A model generated the notes under the pieces. It was not told the DNA's origin. It saw only the letters and a program-made list of their open reading frames with translations, and ran no database searches. Below are positions 6,162-13,592 of a stretch of DNA of 33,697 nucleotides, in pieces; position 1 is the first letter of the stretch, and every line of letters starts with the position of its first letter. The stretch comes from Bacteroides sp. GTDB lineage: Bacteria > Bacteroidota > Bacteroidia > Bacteroidales > Muribaculaceae. The position numbers and the translations under genes were made by a program. The stretch lies in assembly GCA_014801875.1 (NCBI GenBank), contig JAAVDJ010000006.1:23295-56991 (forward strand), read 5' to 3'.

Positions 6162-6701
6162 TCAAGCATTTAACAATTCTTTTATTCTCTCTTCTTTCAT
6201 ACGGTAACGTACCATTGGATCAAAGGAATTCCACTTTTGGAGCATACGATTATATTTATCACACATTTTCATATGAGAATTGAAATCATCATGAGTACGA
6301 TCTCTGATCTCATCATATCTACCAAGGTCTCTAACGAAATATTTTGAGTAACCCATGAATGAACTTTCCTTATCATCGTTCCCATCGAACCCAGGAAAAA
6401 ATACATCGGTATTGGTTAAGCTTTTTATGGCCCCATTACGGTTAAGCTCCAAATATGAAAATATGATACCACGATACATCTCGAGAATATCCAATACATA
6501 CCGACACTCATCGATACTTAATTCTTCTTCATAGAATTCGTTAAATAGGTCATTGTAATGAAGAGTATACCCATGCAGGAGAGCAGTAATAAGATTCTCA
6601 TACTCTTCTTTTTCATATTCTTCCTCGGACAATTTTTGAAGAGTTCTAAGTTGGAGAACGAGGGATAGACGTTCTTTTTTTGATAATTCAATTTTACTCA
6701 T
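6162..6701 (-). CDS. YfbU-family protein, last gene of the defence operon
   Basis: A 179-residue helical protein. It resembles E. coli YfbU along its length. An N-terminal 'LxLxxQLRTLQKL' region is followed by YENLITALLHGYTLHYNDLF, then ECRYVLDILEMYRG, FFPGFDGNDD, a GYSKYFVRDLGRYDEI segment, and a C-terminal KYNRMLQKWNSF...KELLNA. The family is conserved but poorly understood; a link to cell death regulation has been suggested for the E. coli protein. It begins 16 nt after the Res stop, so it is very likely co-transcribed with the restriction genes. In this setting a sensor, inhibitor or toxicity-related role is possible, but nothing in the sequence shows an enzymatic activity. Confidence 0.8.
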   Translation of the reverse strand: MSKIELSKKERLSLVLQLRTLQKLSEEEYEKEEYENLITALLHGYTLHYNDLFNEFYEEELSIDECRYVLDILEMYRGIIFSYLELNRNGAIKSLTNTDVFFPGFDGNDDKESSFMGYSKYFVRDLGRYDEIRDRTHDDFNSHMKMCDKYNRMLQKWNSFDPMVRYRMKEERIKELLNA

Positions 6702-6717
6702 TGCAATTATTCTGAAT

Positions 6718-9423
6718 TTATTGTTTAAGTTTTATTTGGGTGAGAACATAGTTGAACGAATATGACCGATCAACAAGCGTGTGAGGTATTACTACGTAGT
6801 GCCAAGGCTTACCGCCATTTTGTGCGGTAAACTCGGAGGCTCGACGGCAGAACTCGCGAGCGGCTTCAGCTTTGGCTTGCACATCAGCGTCATTGACATC
6901 CTTCTCCGCTTTGGTTTCACACATATAGATAGCGTCAGAGGTTTCTACAATGAAGTCCGGCTCGTATTTCTTTGCTCCACTTGACCAGTATATATTGAAC
7001 TGATTAGGTACAGGCCGAATCCATTTGAGGACTTCATTGTTTGTTTCGAGAATGAACGAGAAGTCAAGCTCGGTAGAACTGTCGAAACGATATTTTGTAT
7101 AGTAGGACTTTTTGAAACCTACATACACAAATTTGACTACGGCTGACTTTTGTGCCGGTACTGGTTCGTGAAAATCCAATGTACCCCAATTATTGACAAT
7201 TATTGGTTGGTCAAGAATTTTTGAGAATGGTAGCACTTTGTTGATTTTGAACTCTCCCGGAATAATGCGGTAGTGTTCTTTCATCTGCTTATATATGTTG
7301 TCAGCGAGGCTTTGCTTGAAAGCGTGAACCCTCTCGTTCAAATCATCATCTGAAATACCGGGAGCATTTCTTCGGATAGCGTCAATCGCTTGTCCGACAA
7401 GTTTATAAAGCAGGTCGGAAATTTCGTCATACTCTATGTCGTCAAAGTCAATCAGCGAGACAATAAGCTGTTCAACGGCGGGGCGTTTAGAACTTCCCGA
7501 TTTACCGGCAATAACCTCGAAGTCGGTTGAATCATGCAGACCTTGCCTGATAATTTCACGATGCAATTCATCGAGATTATAACCTGTAGAGGTATCGAGG
7601 TCGAAGTCCTCAAAAATTGCTCTGACATTCTGCTGTTCAACAACGATGCGTGGAATCTCGATAACATTGTTTTTGTAGTCCTCAACTACAATATTAATAA
7701 TCTCGTCGACCTGGGCTATCTGCTCGGCTGCATCTTGCTCCGCAAAAAGGGAGTCCTTGACACTCTCCTTGATGGTTTCAATAGCCTTTTCGCGGAGTTT
7801 TTGCTTAACCTCTTTCTTTTGGAGGTCTCCGAAAGAAGCAACACCCTCGGCAGCAATGTCTGAAATGGCTGTTTCTACAGCCTTGCCAACTTGGGTAACA
7901 TATTGTTTCGACTTCTCCGATATTTCTCCTTTGACCTTTTCGATTTGCTTCTGAATCTTCTGCTCAGTAGAGGTTGGAGTGGTTTCCACATGACCGCCCT
8001 GTTCCCGCTCGTCGCGATCTTCAAGCTCAATAAACGAAACACGTTTTAGAAGGGAATTACCCTTATTTGCCTCGTCGATAACTTTCTGGAAGTTGTCGTG
8101 AGCAATAACGGTTAAAGTATCAACATCTTTATTGCCGGTGCGTTGACCACCGTAAGGTAAGCGCAGTCCACGTCCGATAGTCTGCTCAATGAGGATAGCT
8201 GCATTAGAGGCACGAAGTGGAATAATCGTATAAAGATTATTTACATCCCAGCCCTCTTTAAGCATATTGACGTGTACGACAATTTCTATCTCGTTGTCGG
8301 GCGATTCAAGAGCTACAAACTGACGCTCAATATCTTCATCCTTTTTCGAGGTGCTATCAATACGAAGGACTTTACCCTTATAGGTACCGTGATAAATGCG
8401 ATCGCTCTGTAATAATTCTTCTACCTCTTTTGCGTGGTTTATATCTCGGCAAGCGACGAGAATGAATGGCTTAACAACCGGCAGGCCGTTCTGCTTGGCA
8501 TACATCTCAATAGCGAGTTTTGTGCGCTCATGCACGGTAATTCCGTCTTCAAGTTTGGTAATTTCAATATCTTCGGGAGTGAAATTATCCTTATTGAAGT
8601 TTCGGGCTTTAGCAATCGCCGGATTTTTGACATATAACCCATCGTCGAGAGCTTCTGCAAGATTATATTCAAAAACGATATTCTTAAAGGCTTTTCCTTT
8701 TTCATCGAAAGGTGTAGCCGTCATCTCAAAACCAAGAACAGGGCGAAGCTCATTGATTGCTTTTTTTGAAGCGTCTCCGTGATAGCGGTGTGCTTCGTCC
8801 ATCAAGATTACAAGATCAGGAAGCGATGCGAGATAATCAAAGTACGATTGACCGAGATATTCAGACAGGCGACGCATGCGCGGTAAACCTTTTTTACTCT
8901 CTTTACTATCTTTGTTGAACTTCGAGATATTGAAGATATTGATTTCAAGATTTGAGAAAAGAGAGCCGGTGCGCTCCTGATAGTTCTCGCCAGTAACGAT
9001 TCTTGGTGGTTTCCCGACAAATTCACTGATACCCTTAAATACATATTTTGAATAAGACTCATCGCCAAAATCCTTTATTAACTTCTCGTAAAGAGTAAGA
9101 TTGGGAGCAAGCACGAAAAAGTGTTTGATCCCTTTCTTGAGATAAAGGTATGCGATGATTGCACCCATCAGTCGCGTTTTACCAATGCCGGTGGCAATAG
9201 AAAAAGCAAGCGAAGGGAAATCCCGGTCAAATCCTTTCACCATCGGCACGATGGATTTCACCTTTGCAAGTTCAGCAGAGATAAACATTTCAAGCATATC
9301 CAGATCTGTCGATGGCTTCTGCAATGAAAGGTTGTCGGTCAGACGAGCAGTAAGCTCTAACGCTTTAGCAAGTGGCTTGCGAAGCGAAAGGCGTTGACGT
9401 ATGTAGTTAACAGTTGAGTCCAT
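6718..9423 (-). CDS. Type III restriction Res-like helicase-endonuclease
   Basis: A 901-residue superfamily 2 protein. Walker A is ATGIGKT (77-83), DEAH is at 209-212, TATPF at 235-239, and motif VI (QTIGRGLRLP) at about 411-422. A coiled-coil-rich middle is followed by a C-terminal PD-(D/E)xK nuclease: Pro-Asp at 822-823 (EPDFIV) and Glu-Thr-Lys at 836-838. This is the classic Res layout: ATP-driven translocation followed by cleavage after communication with Mod. The 901-aa length is in the range expected for Res proteins. The start overlaps the stop of the 198-aa gene by 1 nt. With the Mod-like gene at 11322-13025 it gives the restriction core, although two other genes lie between them, which is not the usual mod-res order. 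Confidence 0.9.
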   Translation of the reverse strand: MDSTVNYIRQRLSLRKPLAKALELTARLTDNLSLQKPSTDLDMLEMFISAELAKVKSIVPMVKGFDRDFPSLAFSIATGIGKTRLMGAIIAYLYLKKGIKHFFVLAPNLTLYEKLIKDFGDESYSKYVFKGISEFVGKPPRIVTGENYQERTGSLFSNLEINIFNISKFNKDSKESKKGLPRMRRLSEYLGQSYFDYLASLPDLVILMDEAHRYHGDASKKAINELRPVLGFEMTATPFDEKGKAFKNIVFEYNLAEALDDGLYVKNPAIAKARNFNKDNFTPEDIEITKLEDGITVHERTKLAIEMYAKQNGLPVVKPFILVACRDINHAKEVEELLQSDRIYHGTYKGKVLRIDSTSKKDEDIERQFVALESPDNEIEIVVHVNMLKEGWDVNNLYTIIPLRASNAAILIEQTIGRGLRLPYGGQRTGNKDVDTLTVIAHDNFQKVIDEANKGNSLLKRVSFIELEDRDEREQGGHVETTPTSTEQKIQKQIEKVKGEISEKSKQYVTQVGKAVETAISDIAAEGVASFGDLQKKEVKQKLREKAIETIKESVKDSLFAEQDAAEQIAQVDEIINIVVEDYKNNVIEIPRIVVEQQNVRAIFEDFDLDTSTGYNLDELHREIIRQGLHDSTDFEVIAGKSGSSKRPAVEQLIVSLIDFDDIEYDEISDLLYKLVGQAIDAIRRNAPGISDDDLNERVHAFKQSLADNIYKQMKEHYRIIPGEFKINKVLPFSKILDQPIIVNNWGTLDFHEPVPAQKSAVVKFVYVGFKKSYYTKYRFDSSTELDFSFILETNNEVLKWIRPVPNQFNIYWSSGAKKYEPDFIVETSDAIYMCETKAEKDVNDADVQAKAEAAREFCRRASEFTAQNGGKPWHYVVIPHTLVDRSYSFNYVLTQIKLKQ

Positions 9424-10019
9424 TATTCATAACACATTATTGAAATGTTATCCTTTATCTCTATATAATTTGCTGCTGCAAACAATATTTTATGTTGCCT
9501 CTTTAGCCGTGTATACTCTGGAGGCATACCAAATATTGTATTATTAAACGATACCTTCTTTCTTGGCATAGAAATGACTCCATACACCTTATGATCCGTA
9601 ATAATATGTTTTTGTCTAAAAATATTTGTCACAGATATAATTTGCTCTATTACGTCATCTTTATATTCCGTTATGTTTTTGGGCTTACAATCCTTTATCT
9701 CAAGCATTACTACCCACGATTCGTCGTGATTTTCTGAGGGGAAAATGCAGCATTCACAATGCCTTAAATCATTTCCTCGTTCGTCCTTGAATTGATTGTC
9801 ATTAAATACATTTATATCAACCTCAATCCGACCTGGATTCTGTATTATAAAACAATCCATTCCATTATACGTATCAACGGGGAAGGTAGGTTGATTACTA
9901 TGAACTTCTATTCCCCGTACACTCTGTGTGCGCTCTGAGAAATCTGCAATGTATATACAGGGAACATTACGAGATGTAATAAAGGAATCTGGGTAATGTT
10001 GGCGAATTCTACTCCTCAT
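9423..10019 (-). CDS. Unknown protein with PD-(D/E)xK-like nuclease signature
   Basis: A 198-residue protein that I do not recognise as a named family. The central part has a strand-loop-strand pattern, HCECCIF (87-93), a polar loop, then WVVMLEIKDCK (102-112). The Glu107-x-Lys109 pair, with Glu89 as a possible first acid, fits a PD-(D/E)xK nuclease core. It is followed by a helix containing Glu/Gln (about 121-135). The gene's start overlaps the end of the AAA ATPase gene by 11 nt, which argues that the two products work as a pair, as in several ATPase plus effector defence modules. The nuclease call is inference from the motif; a restriction-associated structural protein is the alternative. 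Confidence 0.5.
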   Translation of the reverse strand: MRSRIRQHYPDSFITSRNVPCIYIADFSERTQSVRGIEVHSNQPTFPVDTYNGMDCFIIQNPGRIEVDINVFNDNQFKDERGNDLRHCECCIFPSENHDESWVVMLEIKDCKPKNITEYKDDVIEQIISVTNIFRQKHIITDHKVYGVISMPRKKVSFNNTIFGMPPEYTRLKRQHKILFAAANYIEIKDNISIMCYE

Positions 10020-11313
10020 TGTCGTAGTAGTTTAACATTGAGAGGTATTCATTTGAATTCTCTTTATATGCTTGATTGAGATAATTGTCTTCGATTATAC
10101 CGTCTTCATCTTGTATGGATTTAAGCTTACCATCATGTATCTCATAAACAGAAACTTTTGCAGGATTAATCCATGAAAAATATGACGGAAGATTGTTGAC
10201 TACTTCAAATGGTATGTTATTCCGCACTAATCCACCCATCATACAGTTATTTATAGCAAACAATATAAACGGACTATGGGTAGTAAGAATTAATTGATGT
10301 TCTTTCTCTTCTTTGTTGAGAATATCTAACATATAGTAAATTAACTCTTGTTGGGTTTTAGGAAAAAGATTTAGTTCCGGCTCTTCAATTATTACTTGAG
10401 AATAAAAGTAATCACTATAATATCCAAGAATATTAGCCATCTGTTCCTGCATTTCAACAAGTGATTTCTTAACCTCTTCTGTCTTTTTAGTTGATGGAAC
10501 GGATGACATCAAAATATCGAGCGTTTTCTTCATTTCTGTCAATCTATATTTTACATTCTCTGTAGCCTCAATAGTCTCAGCTTTGATAAACTGTAATTTA
10601 TCTTCAAAGTCAATTATCTCGAATGGTGTCTTGGTCCTCTTTGAATTATATATGCTCATTACAATATAGTTGAAAACTATTAGCATAGGGATACTGGATC
10701 TTAGACCACTTGAAGCATGGTTTAACTTAATGTTACGGTCTTGTTCTATTACTACTTTATCTGCATCAGTCTCTTTATCGAAGTAGTATGCTACACTGCC
10801 CAACCCAGGAAGGGGCATAAGATAAGAATTATTTTGTGTTAATTCCTTTTTTGCAAGAAACCAATCATACATAAAACTTAAGATATTATCTCTGGTTTCG
10901 TTATACTTGCCAAGACCTGGTAGCGTTACAAAATTACGTTCAGCAGGAATATAGGATATTTTCCTATTTTTGAAAACATTGCCTTCCTTTAAATGAAAAT
11001 CCACTCTGTTTTGAGTGCTATCTTTCCATTTCCATTTAAAGTCCAATTTGCATATTTCACTCTCATACTGAATCTCAGAATCATCAGAGAAATATGTCTC
11101 TTCCAAATTATGAAAGGTTATTAATTCATCAAAAAAATTTGGGCGGTTTGAAGTGTGAAGAATAGCATTCTTTTCATACCATGAGCAGTAACTTATGATC
11201 TTAGCAATCGTACTTTTACCACTACTTTGCGGACCCATAAACACATTAATCTTATTTAGATCAAACGATATATCTTTGATTGGTCCGATATTTTTAATTC
11301 TTATATGTGCCAT
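10009..11313 (-). CDS. AAA family ATPase (OLD/ABC-type)
   Basis: A 434-residue ATPase. It begins with a typical OLD-like N-terminus (IRIKNIGPIKDISFDLNKIN) and Walker A GPQSSGKS (27-34). An ABC-like signature lies at SSGLRS (201-206), Walker B at VIIEEPELNLFP (307-318), and a switch His in LTTHSP (343-348). The region between about 45 and 195 contains the family's strand-rich insertion and 250-295 is coiled coil. No TOPRIM nuclease domain follows, so it is not a full OLD nuclease; the partner activity may come from the overlapping 198-aa gene. It begins 8 nt after the methyltransferase stop. A role in sensing DNA or phage products is likely but inferred. Confidence 0.8.
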   Translation of the reverse strand: MAHIRIKNIGPIKDISFDLNKINVFMGPQSSGKSTIAKIISYCSWYEKNAILHTSNRPNFFDELITFHNLEETYFSDDSEIQYESEICKLDFKWKWKDSTQNRVDFHLKEGNVFKNRKISYIPAERNFVTLPGLGKYNETRDNILSFMYDWFLAKKELTQNNSYLMPLPGLGSVAYYFDKETDADKVVIEQDRNIKLNHASSGLRSSIPMLIVFNYIVMSIYNSKRTKTPFEIIDFEDKLQFIKAETIEATENVKYRLTEMKKTLDILMSSVPSTKKTEEVKKSLVEMQEQMANILGYYSDYFYSQVIIEEPELNLFPKTQQELIYYMLDILNKEEKEHQLILTTHSPFILFAINNCMMGGLVRNNIPFEVVNNLPSYFSWINPAKVSVYEIHDGKLKSIQDEDGIIEDNYLNQAYKENSNEYLSMLNYYDNEE

Positions 11314-11321
11314 ATTAGTAT

Positions 11322-13025
11322 TTAGTCAAATAACGATGTTGACTGTGAATTTGTTATATCAGAATTTTCCTCACAACCGTTAATATTTATATCTTCCTGG
11401 CTGTCCGATTCATCCCATTCTTCATCTTCAATGCTGGGCACTGAGATGATGTTGAGCGAGTAGTCGTCGCGGTCGAACTCGCATGTGTCGAGAAGGACTT
11501 TGGGGATTTTCTTGATAGTGATGTTTGAGTACATGTTACGGCACTCCGGCTGAAACTTGGTGCAGCAGATAAGTAATGATTCATCTTCGCCCAACTGTTC
11601 GTGAATGGTTTCGAGCATTTCAGCGGTCATGAGTTGGGTGGTAGTGAAGATAAAGTCGTGTTCTGAACTGCGTCCTTGCTTCCAATAAACTTCAGCATCG
11701 GGAGAATATGTGAAGCCCTGATGCTTAGCCATAGCAGCAGCAAGCATATCAGCATTGTAATCCTTATTGATCACGAGATTACCGTACTTGTCATGATTGA
11801 GAAGGCTTGGTGCAAGTTCGTAGAACTTAAAGCCTCCTCCTCCTTTCCAATTTACAGACTTTGATATACCGCCTTGCTCACCCTCGATTACTTTTTTTAA
11901 TCTTACTGCACAATGTGTGTAGGCGTGTTCACCTAATTCCACACCAATCCATTTACGTCCCATTTTGTGAGCGACGGCAGCCGTTGTACCACTACCAAGA
12001 AAGCTATCAAGAACAATGTCACCTGATACAGTTGTAGCATTAAGAACTTTTTGGATGAGTTTTTCGGGTTTAGGCGTGTCAAAGGTGTTATTTCCAAAGA
12101 GTTTATTAATTTCAGCCTTCGATGTTCTATTGCTACCGACCTCTTGATGGGGCCAGATCGTTTGAACAGGAGTACCTTTTGAAGAGTCGGCGTAAATTCT
12201 AAAATATAAAGACCAACCTGATCTACCGCTCACCCATTCTATTCTATCATGTTCTTCTTCAACTTTTTTCTTACTCCAACGCCAACATGTTTTCTGTCCA
12301 GAAGATGAAATTGGTAGCACCTCTGTCCCATCAGGAGCCGTCATGGGGTAGAATAAGCTTTCACTCACATTTCCTCCCATAACCCTCATAGGTTTGAGAT
12401 AATAACGTTTACCTTTTTCGTCAATTTTATTGTAGTGCTCAGGAATCTCCTCTGAGCGCTCTCTATAAATCTTTAGTTGATCAATACTTTTGGCGAATAC
12501 TAGGATAGTATCGTGGCGTGTTGAGAAATATTTTGGATCCATTTTGGGACTATCGGCTTTTTCCCATATTATACTTCCTACAAAATTTTGACGTCCAAAT
12601 ATTTCATCCATAAGGACTTTACAGTAGTACACTTCATTATCATCTAACGTAACCCAAATGGAGCCTTCTTTAGATAATAATTTATGTAATATAATCAATC
12701 TCTCTCTCATAAGAGAAAGCCATAACGAGTGTTCCAAATTATCATCGTAATGTTCGAACGCTGAGCCAGTGTTGTATGGAGGATCAATATAAATACACTT
12801 TACTTGCCCTGCAAAGTCTTGTTCGAGGGCGCGGAGTGTGAGAAGATTGTCGCCATGAATGAGCATATTACCCGGCCACGGTTTCCCATTGGGTAGAGTG
12901 CCGATTTCGACTTCCCCAAAACTATATTCCGGGGTGTCAATAAGTAGACGTGGCTCAACGGCAAGAGGCTCATCCTCCTTGCCAATCCACGTCAATTCCA
13001 ATTTATTTAGTCTGTTCTGTGCCAT
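11322..13025 (-). CDS. Type III Mod-like adenine-specific DNA methyltransferase
   Basis: A 567-residue methyltransferase. The catalytic motif IV DPPY is at 81-84 (IYIDPPYNTGSAF), and the SAM-binding motif FLGSGTT is at 342-348 (VLDSFLGSGTTAAVAHKMG). This order marks the beta class used by type III Mod enzymes, which methylate N6 of adenine. The stretch between the motifs, about 160-320, is where the target-recognition region should lie. The C-terminal 150 residues are less conserved and end in an acidic, Asn/Ser-rich tail. It starts 6 nt after the 186-aa gene and ends 8 nt before the ATPase gene. No simple-sequence repeats of the kind that cause phase-variable mod genes are present. Methylation would protect host DNA from the Res-like nuclease. 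Confidence 0.9.
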   Translation of the reverse strand: MAQNRLNKLELTWIGKEDEPLAVEPRLLIDTPEYSFGEVEIGTLPNGKPWPGNMLIHGDNLLTLRALEQDFAGQVKCIYIDPPYNTGSAFEHYDDNLEHSLWLSLMRERLIILHKLLSKEGSIWVTLDDNEVYYCKVLMDEIFGRQNFVGSIIWEKADSPKMDPKYFSTRHDTILVFAKSIDQLKIYRERSEEIPEHYNKIDEKGKRYYLKPMRVMGGNVSESLFYPMTAPDGTEVLPISSSGQKTCWRWSKKKVEEEHDRIEWVSGRSGWSLYFRIYADSSKGTPVQTIWPHQEVGSNRTSKAEINKLFGNNTFDTPKPEKLIQKVLNATTVSGDIVLDSFLGSGTTAAVAHKMGRKWIGVELGEHAYTHCAVRLKKVIEGEQGGISKSVNWKGGGGFKFYELAPSLLNHDKYGNLVINKDYNADMLAAAMAKHQGFTYSPDAEVYWKQGRSSEHDFIFTTTQLMTAEMLETIHEQLGEDESLLICCTKFQPECRNMYSNITIKKIPKVLLDTCEFDRDDYSLNIISVPSIEDEEWDESDSQEDININGCEENSDITNSQSTSLFD

Positions 13026-13031
13026 TCGCTA

Positions 13032-13592
13032 TTAGCTAATGAATAAGGAAGTAAGAAGATTAGCACCAATACTGACACCAAAGTTTCTTAACAGCTCAAG
13101 CATTTGGGTGCGTTTCGTCCCTTTGGGTTTATTAGAATTTATAATTGCTCTAATTTGTTCGATTTGAGACTCGGTAAACTCTTCATCCAAGTGACCTAAA
13201 ACAAATTCTAAATTTTGAGATTGTGTTTGAGTCTGTGTTTGGTTAATATTGACGGCAGTGCTCGGAGTGTCTTGTTTTAGCGGACACACACCTTCAATAT
13301 CTTTCAATGAGACTAAAATACCAATCATTCGAGCGACACTACCATCAGTAGGTGTCATATTACCATATGAACAAAAATCTGAATATGCTTGGTCGTCTGG
13401 ATAGTTTATTCCTATAAAACGACGACATTTCTCAATCCATGCGGAAAGTGCGATATTATCTTCAAAATAGTAATGTTCGGGCTCTAAGCATCTAATGCCA
13501 TATGGATTTATGTATTCCATAGGCTCTTTATATTTCATCTTGAAGGTTCGTCCTTCTGATATAAGATTATCAATTTTCATACTACTTTCCAA
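13032..13592 (-). CDS. Unknown linker protein with Gln/Thr repeat and hydrophobic C-terminus
   Basis: A 186-residue protein with no recognised family. Residues about 1-110 look like a compact domain rich in aromatic and acidic residues. A short repeat follows (VNINQTQTQTQSQNLEF, about 114-130), then a helical region (ESQIEQIRAIINSNK) and a C-terminal hydrophobic helix (about 165-186, GVSIGANLLTSLFIS). The Q/T/S linker followed by a terminal helical pair is seen in small effector or adaptor proteins of unrelated defence systems, so oligomerisation or membrane contact is possible. Its start lies 16 nt inside the SNF2 gene, implying translational coupling, and the methyltransferase follows after 6 nt. 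Confidence 0.65.
   Translation of the reverse strand: MESSMKIDNLISEGRTFKMKYKEPMEYINPYGIRCLEPEHYYFEDNIALSAWIEKCRRFIGINYPDDQAYSDFCSYGNMTPTDGSVARMIGILVSLKDIEGVCPLKQDTPSTAVNINQTQTQTQSQNLEFVLGHLDEEFTESQIEQIRAIINSNKPKGTKRTQMLELLRNFGVSIGANLLTSLFIS

Noticed and set aside
11322..13025. Phase-variable mod gene
   Set aside because: No run of simple repeats is found near the start or within the coding region. The repeat in the neighbouring 186-aa gene is a multiple of 6 bp and imperfect, so it would not switch the frame.
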